Assembly (NCBI RefSeq): GCF_005144415.1
Contig: NZ_SWJE01000001.1
Coordinates: 186,001-250,000, forward strand
Source: Trinickia terrae
GTDB lineage: Bacteria > Pseudomonadota > Gammaproteobacteria > Burkholderiales > Burkholderiaceae
Length of the DNA: 64,000 nucleotides
Reading direction: 5' to 3'
Position numbers and translations under genes: made by a program. Of the stretch, positions 1 through 8,063 are shown in pieces (the first letter of the stretch is position 1; every line of letters starts with the position of its first letter). The notes below the pieces were generated by a model that was not told the DNA's origin, ran no database searches, and saw nothing but the letters and a program-made list of their open reading frames with translations.

Positions 1-40
1 CCGAGGGGATCCTTTTGCCTAAAAAACAGGAAAGCAGAGC

Positions 41-1006
41 ATGAACACGATCGAAAAGCTGCCGCTGTGGGAAGCGGCTCAGCGCGAAATGGAAACCTAT
101 CAATTCCATGCGCCGTCGGATGTGCAGCCCAAGTGGGATGTATCGCAGAAGATTGCCATCAACGTGGCCGTCTCCGGGCGGTTCGACGGCACCGGCACGT
201 CGCAGCCGACCTCCCTGCAGACCTATGTCGACGCCGCCTCCGATGTGATCGAGGCCGGCGCATGTGGCGTGCATATCGACTTCACTTGGGTGACGGACAA
301 CCAGGGCCGGCGCCTCGATCGCGACCTGCCGCCTGTCGAGGCCTACGGCACCGTCCTCGAACCGCTGCGCAAGCGGTTCGGCAAGGACTTCGTTCCGAAC
401 CTCAACGTGCTCAACGGAACGACATTCGATATCTGCGTGAGCCCCGCACGCGAAGGGTTGGCCGAAGTCGCTCCGTGCGCGCCCGGCCATCCGGACGCGT
501 TCATGGTCCCGGCGATCCAGGCGCTGGAGGATTGCGGCGTCAAGCCTGAACTCGCCGTGCACAGCTCCGGGGAGATCGAGCTGGCCAAGCGCAAGCTCAT
601 CGACACCGGCATCCTGAAGAAACCCTACAACTGGCTCATTCTCTACGGCCTTCCGTTCAACGGGGGGCGCAGCCTGATCTCGGGCACGTGGGTCAGCAAC
701 GCGCAGGACATGGCGCGGCATTTGTTCCTGATGGTCGACCAGATTCGCAGCATCGATCCGACGTCGGTGATGTCCGTTTGCGCAGCCGGTCGCGCGTCGC
801 TGTACATGACCACGCTCGCAACGATGATGGGGTTGCACATCCGGGTCGGGACGGAGGATACGCCGTGGAAGTATCCGAATTCCGACGAGCGCCTCAAGGA
901 CAACCTCGAGATGTTCAAGATGGCGAAGGACATCGCGGAGCTGCATGGCCGCAAGCCGGCGTCGGCCAACGAGTATCGCGCGCTGATCGGAAAGCCGGCT
1001 CGCTGA
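41..1006 (+). CDS. beta-keto acid cleavage enzyme (BKACE, DUF849) family protein
   Basis: The 321-residue protein has the length and TIM-barrel pattern of the BKACE family (3-keto-5-aminohexanoate cleavage protein type), enzymes that condense a beta-keto acid with acetyl-CoA to give acetoacetate and a new acyl-CoA. Near the N-terminus the segment EAGACGVHID occupies the metal-binding strand, where the family normally shows His-x-His. Here it reads His78-Ile-Asp80, so the second His is replaced by Asp. A Glu in the segment RVGTED (about residue 272) fits the third metal ligand. The start follows a GGAAAGCAGAGC leader. It heads a catabolic cluster and is separated by 206 bp from the next gene, in which I see nothing notable. 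The substrate is unknown. Confidence 0.72.
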   Translation: MNTIEKLPLWEAAQREMETYQFHAPSDVQPKWDVSQKIAINVAVSGRFDGTGTSQPTSLQTYVDAASDVIEAGACGVHIDFTWVTDNQGRRLDRDLPPVEAYGTVLEPLRKRFGKDFVPNLNVLNGTTFDICVSPAREGLAEVAPCAPGHPDAFMVPAIQALEDCGVKPELAVHSSGEIELAKRKLIDTGILKKPYNWLILYGLPFNGGRSLISGTWVSNAQDMARHLFLMVDQIRSIDPTSVMSVCAAGRASLYMTTLATMMGLHIRVGTEDTPWKYPNSDERLKDNLEMFKMAKDIAELHGRKPASANEYRALIGKPAR

Positions 1007-1212
1007 AGACCGGCAGCACGCCACAGGTATTTCTTTCGTTGCTGCGGCGAACGCGTGTCAGGCGGACCGCTTGATGCCGGAGGCGCATGCGCTGTTCACC
1101 CGCTGCGCCTCCACCGAGAGCAGCTCCCGCCGCCGGTGATAGCCGGCGACCAGGGGTGCGCTGCAGTCACGCCCAGCAAGCAGAGCAACGCAATACACGT
1201 TTAGGAGTTTCC

Positions 1213-2484
1213 ATGACTCACGCGACTGTCGACGAACGCTTTTTCTCCTTCTCCCCGGTCCCCTTCGACGGGGCAGGACGAAGCTCGCCGGTTGCCGGCG
1301 TTCCGCCGGTGCAATCGTTGGTCGAACGAGCCTGCGGGATGGTGCATGACCTGCAGGAGAACGCCCGCCAGACCGAGAACGATCGTCGTATTTCAGAAGA
1401 GACCATCACGCGGTTTCGCGATGCCGGGTTCTTCCGACTGATGCAACCGGCTCGGTATGGCGGCTACGAATACGGATTCACGGCATTCATCGATGTGATC
1501 AGCGAGGTCGCGCGTGGTTGCGCATCATCCGCTTGGGGATGCTCGATTGCGGCGATCCATCAATGGGTCGTCGCACTGTTTCCGGAACAGGCACAGGACG
1601 ATGTGTGGGGCGCCAATCGGGATGCGATCGTGTGCGGTTCCTATGCGCCCGCGGCCATGGCGCAGCGCTGCGACGGCGGCTACCGCGTCAAGGGACGCTG
1701 GCAATGGGCGTCGAATGTCGACAACTCGCAATGGGCGCTGCTCGGCGTTCAGTTTCCTCCGGAGAAGGAAGGGGATGCGCCTACTGGAGGCTTCCTGCTC
1801 GTGCCGTCGTCGGATTGGCGGATCGAAGACGACTGGCATGTGGCCGGCCAGGCGGGAACGGGATCGAAGACAGTCGCACTCGACAGCGATACGTTCGTTC
1901 CCGCCCATCGATGCCTCACCTTTGCCGAAGCTGCATCGAGTCACGCGCCCGGGGCCGAGGTCAACCGCGGTCCGTTCTACCGTATTCCCGTGCTGTCGAT
2001 GATCCCCGTCTGTCTTGCCGCACCCATGATTGGCAACGCGCAAAGCGCAATCGAGAACTTCACCCTCCTGTGCGGAAACCGCATCACACGCGGCGGTGTT
2101 GCCGGTGCAGGCAATCGCTTGAGCCAGTTCTTCCCGGTTCAATCGCGCATCGCCGAAGCGACCGCGGCCGTGGATGCCGCCCGGCTTCTGCTGTACCGCT
2201 GCGCGGCTGAAATAGAGCAAAACGCGCTGGAAAACAAAGGCGTGGATGTCGCGCGTCGTATCCGCAACCGCCGTGACATGGCCTTCGCGGCGCGCCTATG
2301 CCAGCAGGCGGTCGATGCGTTGTTCGCCGGCGTCGGCGCAGCAGGTCTGTCACTGGACCAACCGCTTCAACGCATATGGCGCGACTCGAACATGATCGTC
2401 AAGCACTTCAGCCTGAATTGGGACGCCATCTCGTCGATGACCGGCCAGTACCTGCTGGGACTCGACCCGAAAGGCCAATACTAG
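1213..2484 (+). CDS. class D flavin-dependent aromatic monooxygenase, oxygenase component (acyl-CoA dehydrogenase fold)
   Basis: The frame is open from 1087, but the ATG at 1213 with TTAGGAGTTTCC in front is the better start and gives 423 residues. It resembles the HsaA / HpaA-C2 / IacA group: flavin monooxygenases with the acyl-CoA dehydrogenase fold that take reduced flavin from a separate reductase. Supporting segments are FRLMQPARYGGYEYG near residue 75, VKGRWQWASNVDNSQWALLG around 160, and a C-terminal domain ending HFSLNWDAISSMTGQYLLG, the acyl-CoA dehydrogenase type 2 tail. The reductase gene follows 18 bp downstream, which supports a two-component hydroxylase. The aromatic substrate cannot be deduced; a phenolic acid or indolic compound is plausible. 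Confidence 0.8.
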   Translation: MTHATVDERFFSFSPVPFDGAGRSSPVAGVPPVQSLVERACGMVHDLQENARQTENDRRISEETITRFRDAGFFRLMQPARYGGYEYGFTAFIDVISEVARGCASSAWGCSIAAIHQWVVALFPEQAQDDVWGANRDAIVCGSYAPAAMAQRCDGGYRVKGRWQWASNVDNSQWALLGVQFPPEKEGDAPTGGFLLVPSSDWRIEDDWHVAGQAGTGSKTVALDSDTFVPAHRCLTFAEAASSHAPGAEVNRGPFYRIPVLSMIPVCLAAPMIGNAQSAIENFTLLCGNRITRGGVAGAGNRLSQFFPVQSRIAEATAAVDAARLLLYRCAAEIEQNALENKGVDVARRIRNRRDMAFAARLCQQAVDALFAGVGAAGLSLDQPLQRIWRDSNMIVKHFSLNWDAISSMTGQYLLGLDPKGQY

Positions 2485-2502
2485 ACGCGAGGGAGCGACA
2501 TC

Positions 2503-3042
2503 ATGGGTTCACCATCGGCAGAAACTTCGGCGCCGAGCACGGGCTCCGACGAGCTTCGCCTGCGCCGTTCATTGGGCGCATTTCCTACTGGAGTGTGCCT
2601 CGTCACCACCGTTGACCCGCAAGGCAAACGGGAGGGCATGACGATCAATTCGTTCGCATCGCTCTCGTTGGATCCGCCGCTGATCCTCTGGAGCGTGCGT
2701 ACGGCGGCCCGAAGCGCAGCCAGCTTTCTTACCGCCTCGCACTTCATCGTCAACGTGCTGTCGATGGATCAAAAAGAGCTCGCGCTGCATTTTGCCCGGC
2801 CATCGCTCGATAAGTTCGAGGCTTTCGAGTCGATGTTCGACGCGGGGATGGGGGGATGCCCCCGGCTCAAGGCATGTGTGTCGACCTTCGAGTGCCGGCG
2901 ACATGCGGCCCACGAGGAAGGGGACCACATCGTCCTGATCGGAAAAATCGAGCGCTTCGACTCGACCGATTTGCCGCCATTGTTCTTTCACGCAGGCCGA
3001 ATGGGTTCCATTCACGAGCTTGCAGAAAGCAGCATCGCCTAA
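2503..3042 (+). CDS. flavin reductase (HpaC/HsaB type), partner of the upstream monooxygenase
   Basis: The 179-residue protein belongs to the FMN-binding split-barrel flavin reductase family. GMTINSFASLSLDPPLILWS (residues about 46-65) is the family's flavin-binding stretch, and HEEGDHIVLIGKIERF near residue 130 matches the usual GDH-type motif. The N-terminal RRSLGAFPTGVCLVTT is also typical. Its role would be to reduce FMN or FAD with NADH and hand it to the oxygenase encoded 18 bp upstream. It starts at an ATG preceded by GAGGGAGCGACATC and is in the same operon as the oxygenase and the small NTF2-like gene. Confidence 0.88.
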   Translation: MGSPSAETSAPSTGSDELRLRRSLGAFPTGVCLVTTVDPQGKREGMTINSFASLSLDPPLILWSVRTAARSAASFLTASHFIVNVLSMDQKELALHFARPSLDKFEAFESMFDAGMGGCPRLKACVSTFECRRHAAHEEGDHIVLIGKIERFDSTDLPPLFFHAGRMGSIHELAESSIA

Positions 3043-3069
3043 CCATCGCGCTTTCCACGAGGACTCGCC

Positions 3070-3441
3070 ATGAACGAAACCATCGACTTCGTCCGAAACG
3101 TCTATCGGGATGTCGACGCTATGGACCCGCGCAGGCTGACCGCGCATTTGACGCCGGACTGCACCTTCGTTTTCGCCAATGCCGATCCGGTGACGGGCAG
3201 CGCAGCGATCGAATCCCACCTGCGCGCCTTCATGGAGATGTTCGACGGCATGACGCACGAGATCGACGCCGCTTGGCGCGCAGGCGACGTGGTCATCTCG
3301 AGGCTTCGCGTCGCTTATCGACGAAAGGACGGAATCCGCAAGGTGTATCCGGCTGCCGTCATCTGGAGGATGCGCGGCGAGCTCATCGGCGAGTTCACCG
3401 TCTTCATCGATGCGTCGACGCTTTTCAGCGCGGAAGCTTGA
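3070..3441 (+). CDS. SnoaL/NTF2-like small protein
   Basis: The 123-residue protein has the NTF2-like pattern of an N-terminal helix (TIDFVRNVYRDVDAMDP), a central LTPDCTFVFANADPVTG strand-turn and the helix AIESHLRAFMEMFDGM, followed by beta strands. This cone fold appears in ketosteroid-isomerase-like and SnoaL-like enzymes, and as an uncharacterised accessory protein in aromatic operons. It lies 27 bp after the flavin reductase, behind the leader ACGAGGACTCGCC, and is the last gene before the 157-bp regulatory gap. Enzymatic activity cannot be claimed from the sequence. Confidence 0.65.
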   Translation: MNETIDFVRNVYRDVDAMDPRRLTAHLTPDCTFVFANADPVTGSAAIESHLRAFMEMFDGMTHEIDAAWRAGDVVISRLRVAYRRKDGIRKVYPAAVIWRMRGELIGEFTVFIDASTLFSAEA

Positions 3442-3502
3442 GGCCGTGGGGCAACTGCAAACGTCGACGGGCAGGCCAAAACACCAAGACGCGTTGAGTA
3501 CA

Positions 3503-3536
3503 TTGATCGTTAATCAATATCAATCAACGTTGATTG
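3503..3536. promoter_or_regulatory. clustered inverted repeats, candidate operator before the 3.6-12 kb operon
   Basis: Two palindromic elements built from the same half-site sit 62-95 bp upstream of the ATG at 3599. Positions 3503-3517 read TTGAT-N5-ATCAA, and 3521-3536 are an exact 16-bp palindrome (CAATCAAC/GTTGATTG). The region is A/T-rich compared with its neighbours, as expected for a promoter. It is a good candidate binding site for a regulator of the downstream catabolic genes, perhaps the LysR protein at 13.2 kb, but the binding protein is inference. Confidence 0.5.
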
Positions 3537-3598
3537 TTGGTTATGCTGCGGACTACAGATTGCCACATCACCCACAACGAAAACCCGTCAGGAGCTGA

Positions 3599-4189
3599 AT
3601 GGTGTCATCCCGGATTCCTCGTCTCGAATTGCAGCAGATGCGCGAAGACCTTCGCCAGTACCTGACGCCACGCGTCGAACGCCTCAAATACCTCGGTGAA
3701 CTGTTCAAGTGCGCGGCACACGCGCCAGGCGTGCTGCTTTCGTTCATGCGTTTCACCGACGAACTGAAAGACGCGCTGCCGGATCGATTGACCGAGGTCG
3801 CGGTATTGACGACCGCTTCGTTGATGAGCAACCGATATGAACGCAATCAGCACGAGCGGTTGTGCATCCGGCTCGGGTACAGCGCCGACTGGATTGCGGA
3901 GGTCGAGCGGTTGCAGCCCGAGGCGTCGCAATCGATGGCTCCGGAAGAGAAGGCCGTGCAGCGCTACGTCATCGCGGCTGTCGAGACCCGCGGTCAAAAG
4001 GCACAGCAGGAATTCGCCGCCGTGGTCGAAGCGTTCGGCCCATCGCATTCGATGGCGATCGTGATGCTGGTCGGGCGCTATATCACCCACGCCTTGACGG
4101 TGAACACGCTTGAACTGGAGCCGCCGGTGCCGTCGATCTTCGAAGACGGTTTCCGCGGCGACGGCGCGCCCGCCCGCAATGCCCGCTAA
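3599..4189 (+). CDS. carboxymuconolactone decarboxylase / AhpD-like family protein
   Basis: The 196-residue all-helical protein matches the carboxymuconolactone-decarboxylase (CMD/AhpD) superfamily as seen in many aromatic-degradation operons: RLKYLGELFKCAAHAPGVLLSFMRF, then LTEVAVLTTASLMSNRYERNQHE (residues about 62-84), then the helix MAIVMLVGRYITHAL. The redox CxxC pair of true AhpD is absent, so peroxidase function is unlikely. The ATG at 3599 is preceded by CAGGAGCTGA. It is the first gene after the palindromic regulatory region and lies 14 bp upstream of the next gene, so it probably starts the operon that continues through the dioxygenase and Hpa genes. Its function there is unknown. 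Confidence 0.7.
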   Translation: MVSSRIPRLELQQMREDLRQYLTPRVERLKYLGELFKCAAHAPGVLLSFMRFTDELKDALPDRLTEVAVLTTASLMSNRYERNQHERLCIRLGYSADWIAEVERLQPEASQSMAPEEKAVQRYVIAAVETRGQKAQQEFAAVVEAFGPSHSMAIVMLVGRYITHALTVNTLELEPPVPSIFEDGFRGDGAPARNAR

Positions 4190-4203
4190 AGGAGGAAATG
4201 CAC

Positions 4204-5223
4204 ATGACCTCCACCCCCATCTGGCTGACCGAACAGGACGTGGTCGAATTGATCCAGCTGCCGGACGCCATCACCGCCCTCGAGCATTCGCTCGCCGCCG
4301 AATCCGCGGGTCAGGCAGGCAACATGAGCAAGACCATGCTGCAGTATGGCAAGAGCAATCTTCACGCCCTGGGCGGGCAATTGGGTTCGCTGGTCGGAAC
4401 CAAGAGCTGGACACACGCCGAAGCGGGAACCTGTCCGTTGCTGATGCTCTGGGACGCATACGACGGTCAACTGGCGGCAGTGATCGAAGCGTTCGCCCTG
4501 GGCAACATGCGGACGGGAGGCACCTCTGGGCTTGCCGCCAAGTGGATGTCGTCGCCTGACGCCTCGGTGATGGCGATCATCGGTTGCGGCAAGCAAGCTT
4601 TGTCGCAGGTGGCCAGCGTCGTTGCGGTGCGTCCCATCGCGGAACTGCGCGTCTTTTCGCGCTCGGCTGACACCCGCGAGGCTTTCGCAGCGAAGGTACA
4701 GCGCGAACTCGGCATCCGGGCCGTTCCCGCGGCGAGCGTCGAGGCGGCTGCCGACGGCGCGGACGTCGTCACGCTGGCCACGCGTGCCACCGAGCCCGTG
4801 ATGTACGGCCGCTTCCTGAAACCCGGCGCCCACGTCAACGCCATCGGCGCGATCGGGCTGGACCGGGAGGAGTTCGCACAGGACCTTTTCGATCGCGCTG
4901 GTGCCGTCTGCGTCGACTACCTGGACGGGGTGAAAAAACAGTCGCGCGAGTTCACACGCCGGTTCGCGGACGATTCGTGGGATCGCGTGCAGACGCTGGG
5001 CAGCGTCATCGCTGCCGGACACTGCGTCTGGCAGCCGACGCGCATCTCGATCTTCAAGGCCATGGGCATGGGACTCTCGGACGTCGCCCTCGGCGCGGCG
5101 TTGGTCGATCGCGCGAGACGCGCCGGTGTAGGCCGTCCGATCGAGCCACCGAAAAAGGCGGCGATCCGGTTCCGGCAGGGGTCCGGGCAAACCGCTTACG
5201 GGGCGGCTTCGTCCGTGACCTGA
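4204..5223 (+). CDS. ornithine cyclodeaminase / mu-crystallin family NAD(P)-dependent protein
   Basis: There are two possible ATGs, at 4198 and 4204. The strong AAAGGAGG ends at 4194, so 4204 has the better spacing (339 residues). The protein shows the OCD/mu-crystallin layout: an N-terminal substrate domain with GGQLGSLVGTKSWT, the conserved GNMRTGGTSGLAAKWM (about residue 100), then a Rossmann domain with MAIIGCGKQALSQ and VTLATRATEPVM. Family members are ornithine cyclodeaminases, alanine or imine (ketimine) reductases and opine-type dehydrogenases. Its presence in an aromatic operon hints at a nitrogen-containing substrate or intermediate, but this is inference. Confidence 0.78.
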   Translation: MTSTPIWLTEQDVVELIQLPDAITALEHSLAAESAGQAGNMSKTMLQYGKSNLHALGGQLGSLVGTKSWTHAEAGTCPLLMLWDAYDGQLAAVIEAFALGNMRTGGTSGLAAKWMSSPDASVMAIIGCGKQALSQVASVVAVRPIAELRVFSRSADTREAFAAKVQRELGIRAVPAASVEAAADGADVVTLATRATEPVMYGRFLKPGAHVNAIGAIGLDREEFAQDLFDRAGAVCVDYLDGVKKQSREFTRRFADDSWDRVQTLGSVIAAGHCVWQPTRISIFKAMGMGLSDVALGAALVDRARRAGVGRPIEPPKKAAIRFRQGSGQTAYGAASSVT

Positions 5224-5256
5224 CTTCCAACAACGACATCCATAGGAGATAACGAC

Positions 5257-6372
5257 ATGAATGACCTTCGCAGAAACTTCGAGACAGTTGGCGCCCGTCT
5301 GCTCGACGTCAGCGGCCAAGCGCCCCAAACACATAACGAGCAATGGGCGCCGCTCATTATCTCGAAGGAAACGATCGAAGCCGAGGTCGAACGCTTGGCC
5401 TCGCTGCCGAGGCCCGAGAACGGCCGCCGTGAAACGTTGATCGTACATCCCATGGCGCGCCACGATACGCCGGGTCTCGCGCCGGGCATCCAGGTGAGAT
5501 TGTCCGTTCTCAAGCCGGGCGAATCGACCGCGCCATTCCGCCACAACGCGACGGAGGTGAACTTCTGCATTCGCGGCGGCGGGCATACGGAAATCGCGGG
5601 CAAGCGCATCGACTTCGAGCAATACGATGTATGGAATCACCCGAGCTTTCTCGCCTATACGCATCACAACGAGACGAATGACTTGCAAGTGCGGCTTACC
5701 TATTCGAATGCACCGCTCTTGCAGTTCATGGACATCTATATCACCGAGGACAATGTGCGCGCCGGCGCGGTTGCTGCCGTGCACGAGGAAGCGAGCGACG
5801 ATCCGCGACGCAAGAACCCGTTCGGCGTGTTCCCGATCAGCGATGACGGCGGCTTGCTGATGCCGTACGAGGTGCTGATCAATCCCCAGCGCGTCATCTC
5901 CAACCCGATGCTCTTCAAATGGAGCTGCGTCAAGCCCGAGCTCGACAAGCTGGAGGCGCTCGGCAAGGACTACATCGGTCGCCGCCTGTACATGTACTAC
6001 AACCCCGCTACGGGCCGGACCAACGGCATTACGCCCAACTTCTTCGCGACCATGACGATTCGTCCGCCGAAGATCGTCGATCGCCCTCATCGTCATGTGT
6101 CGGCCGCCATCAATTACTACTTCCACGGCACTGGCCATAGCGTCGTCGCCGGCAACCGGTACGAATGGAAGGCGGGCGACCTGATGCTTTCCGCGCCGGG
6201 CTGGGCCGTGCATAACCATGCTTCATACGACGAACCGGTATACGAGCTGACAGTGCAGGATCAGCCGCTGAACATCCATATGGAATCGCTGCTCTGGCAG
6301 GAAGACCTCAAGCACGATTTGGCCGTGCTGGGCAGCCAGCTGGGCTTTGCCACCAACCGCAAGATCGCCTGA
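5257..6372 (+). CDS. gentisate 1,2-dioxygenase-like bicupin dioxygenase
   Basis: The 371-residue protein has two cupin domains, as in the gentisate / salicylate / 1-hydroxy-2-naphthoate dioxygenase family that opens aromatic rings with Fe(II). The C-terminal cupin carries a full metal site: His278-Arg-His280 in [16 protein letters not shown] and a later His in APGWAVHNH. In the N-terminal cupin only [14 protein letters not shown] (His96) remains of that motif, whereas classical gentisate dioxygenases use the N-terminal domain. It starts behind ATAGGAGATAACGAC and is followed 14 bp later by hpaH. The ring-cleavage product is therefore likely to be a C7 oxo-diacid that feeds HpaH/HpaI, directly or after one more step. 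Confidence 0.8.
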   Translation: MNDLRRNFETVGARLLDVSGQAPQTHNEQWAPLIISKETIEAEVERLASLPRPENGRRETLIVHPMARHDTPGLAPGIQVRLSVLKPGESTAPFRHNATEVNFCIRGGGHTEIAGKRIDFEQYDVWNHPSFLAYTHHNETNDLQVRLTYSNAPLLQFMDIYITEDNVRAGAVAAVHEEASDDPRRKNPFGVFPISDDGGLLMPYEVLINPQRVISNPMLFKWSCVKPELDKLEALGKDYIGRRLYMYYNPATGRTNGITPNFFATMTIRPPKIVDRPHRHVSAAINYYFHGTGHSVVAGNRYEWKAGDLMLSAPGWAVHNHASYDEPVYELTVQDQPLNIHMESLLWQEDLKHDLAVLGSQLGFATNRKIA

Positions 6373-6386
6373 ACGGGACCGGTTCG

Positions 6387-7190
6387 ATGCTACCCAAGGA
6401 AACGATTCAGGCATTGGCGCGTAGCCTGTACGAGTCGCGCAAGTCGCGCGTGCAGGTGCGGCATTTCTCGCGCCAATACCCGCAGATGACCGTCGAGGAC
6501 GGGTATTCCATCCAGCGCGAATGGGTCCGGCTTGAAGAGGCTGACGGCCGCAAGGTGCGCGGGCGCAAGATCGGGCTTACTTCGCGCGCCATGCAGATGG
6601 CGTCGCAGATCAGCGAGCCGGACTTCGCCCCGTTGATGGACGACATGTTCTTCGAGTGCGGATCGGATATCCCGTTCGACCGCTTCATCGCGCCGCGCGT
6701 CGAGGTCGAGCTGGCGTTCGTCCTTGGCGCGCCGCTGCAAGGGCCGGGTGTGACGCTGTTCGACGTGTTGCGCGCAACCGAATACGTCACGCCCGCGCTC
6801 GAAATCATCGATGCGCGCATCGAGCAATACGACCGGGACACAAAGGAGATGCGTCGAGTCACGGACACCATTTCCGATTTTGCCGCGAACGCGGGCATCG
6901 TGATGGGAGGGCGTCCCGTGCGCCCGCTCGACCTGGACCTGCGCTGGATCGGCGCGCTACTGCACAAGAACGGCGTCATCGAAGAGACCGGACTCGCGGC
7001 GGGCGTGCTGAATCACCCGGCTACCGGGGTGGCTTGGCTCGCCAACAAGATCGCTCCTTACGACGAGCGTCTCGAAGCGGGCCAGGTGGTGCTCGCGGGC
7101 TCGTTCACGCGTCCGACCTATGCGCAGCGCGGCGACACCCTGCACGCCGACTACGGAAGTCTCGGCAGCGTCACGTTCCGATTCGTGTGA
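6387..7190 (+). CDS. hpaH: 2-oxohept-4-ene-1,7-dioate hydratase
   Basis: The 267-residue length is that usual for HpaH of the homoprotocatechuate meta pathway. Diagnostic stretches are [22 protein letters not shown] (abridged here; residues about 52-73), [15 protein letters not shown] with the metal-binding acidic residues, and ALEIIDARI. The enzyme adds water to 2-oxohept-ene-1,7-dioate to give 4-hydroxy-2-oxoheptanedioate, using a divalent metal in the cytoplasm. The next gene is the aldolase for that product, 7 bp away, so the pair works in series. The upstream Hpa enzymes (HpaD, HpaE, HpaF, HpaG) are absent; the cupin dioxygenase sits in their place. Confidence 0.92.
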   Translation: MLPKETIQALARSLYESRKSRVQVRHFSRQYPQMTVEDGYSIQREWVRLEEADGRKVRGRKIGLTSRAMQMASQISEPDFAPLMDDMFFECGSDIPFDRFIAPRVEVELAFVLGAPLQGPGVTLFDVLRATEYVTPALEIIDARIEQYDRDTKEMRRVTDTISDFAANAGIVMGGRPVRPLDLDLRWIGALLHKNGVIEETGLAAGVLNHPATGVAWLANKIAPYDERLEAGQVVLAGSFTRPTYAQRGDTLHADYGSLGSVTFRFV

Positions 7191-7197
7191 GGCCGCG

Positions 7198-8010
7198 ATG
7201 CAGATGCCACACAACGCATTCAAAACGGCGCTTCGCGAGGGGCGTCCACAGATCGGGCTATGGATGGGACTGGCGCATGCAAATGCGGCCGAGCTGGTTG
7301 CGGGCACGGGTTTCGACTGGCTGTTGATCGACGGCGAGCATGCGCCGAACGACTTGCAGTCCGTGCTGAGTCAACTGCGCGCTGTTGCGCCCTATGCGAC
7401 GCACCCGATTGTCCGAGCGCCCGTCGGAGACGTGGCACTGATCAAGCAATTGCTCGATCTCGGCACACTAACGCTGCTCGTACCGATGGTAGAGAGCGCG
7501 CAACAGGCACTCAGCCTCGCGCAAGCGATGCGCTATCCGCCACATGGCATTCGGGGCGTCGGCAGTGCGCTCGCTCGGTCTTCGCGATGGAACCAGATAC
7601 CTGGCTATCTGCAGCAGGCCGACGCGCAGATGTGCCTGCTGGTCCAGGTCGAGAGCGTTGGCGCACTCGACCAGCTCGACGCAATTGCGGCGCAGGACGG
7701 CGTGGATGGCGTTTTCTTCGGCCCCGCCGACCTCTCGGCATCGATGGGATTGTTGGGCCAGCCAGGGCATCCCGACGTGGTCGCGGCGATCTGCGACGGC
7801 ATCAGGCGCGTGCGCGCGGCCGGCAAGGCGCCTGGCGTACTGGCTGTGGACGCCACGCTCGCCAGTACCTATCTCGAACACGGCGCATTGTTCGTCGCGG
7901 TCGGCGTGGATACCACGCTGCTCGTGCGGGCCGCTACCGAACTGGCGCAGCGGTATCGGCCGACACGTGCCGAAGCGCGTGCGGAGCCGGCTTCGGCGCA
8001 GGCCTATTGA
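7198..8010 (+). CDS. hpaI: 4-hydroxy-2-oxoheptanedioate aldolase
   Basis: The frame opens inside hpaH, but the ATG at 7198, 7 bp after its stop, gives 270 residues, the expected size for HpaI class II aldolases. Key stretches are [20 protein letters not shown] with the catalytic Asp/His region, the [11 protein letters not shown] loop, and [15 protein letters not shown] with the metal-binding acidic residue. It splits 4-hydroxy-2-oxoheptanedioate into pyruvate and succinate semialdehyde. The next gene encodes a dehydrogenase for the semialdehyde, so the chain hydratase, aldolase, SSADH is complete. Confidence 0.92.
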   Translation: MQMPHNAFKTALREGRPQIGLWMGLAHANAAELVAGTGFDWLLIDGEHAPNDLQSVLSQLRAVAPYATHPIVRAPVGDVALIKQLLDLGTLTLLVPMVESAQQALSLAQAMRYPPHGIRGVGSALARSSRWNQIPGYLQQADAQMCLLVQVESVGALDQLDAIAAQDGVDGVFFGPADLSASMGLLGQPGHPDVVAAICDGIRRVRAAGKAPGVLAVDATLASTYLEHGALFVAVGVDTTLLVRAATELAQRYRPTRAEARAEPASAQAY

Positions 8011-8063
8011 AGCGGTCTATGCCGCCATGACTTCACCCACGAATTCTTAGAGGCAAGAGAGGC

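Noticed and set aside
3599-4189. AhpD-type peroxidase
   Set aside because: The redox Cys-x-x-Cys motif is absent; only the general CMD fold is supported.
4186-6219. Long open frame of 677 codons on the minus strand opposite the OCD-like and bicupin genes
   Set aside because: It mirrors two well-supported plus-strand genes, has no recognisable domain, and is Arg/His-rich as expected for an antisense frame in GC-rich DNA. The same applies to the long minus-strand frames at 8004-9638 and 9666-11180.
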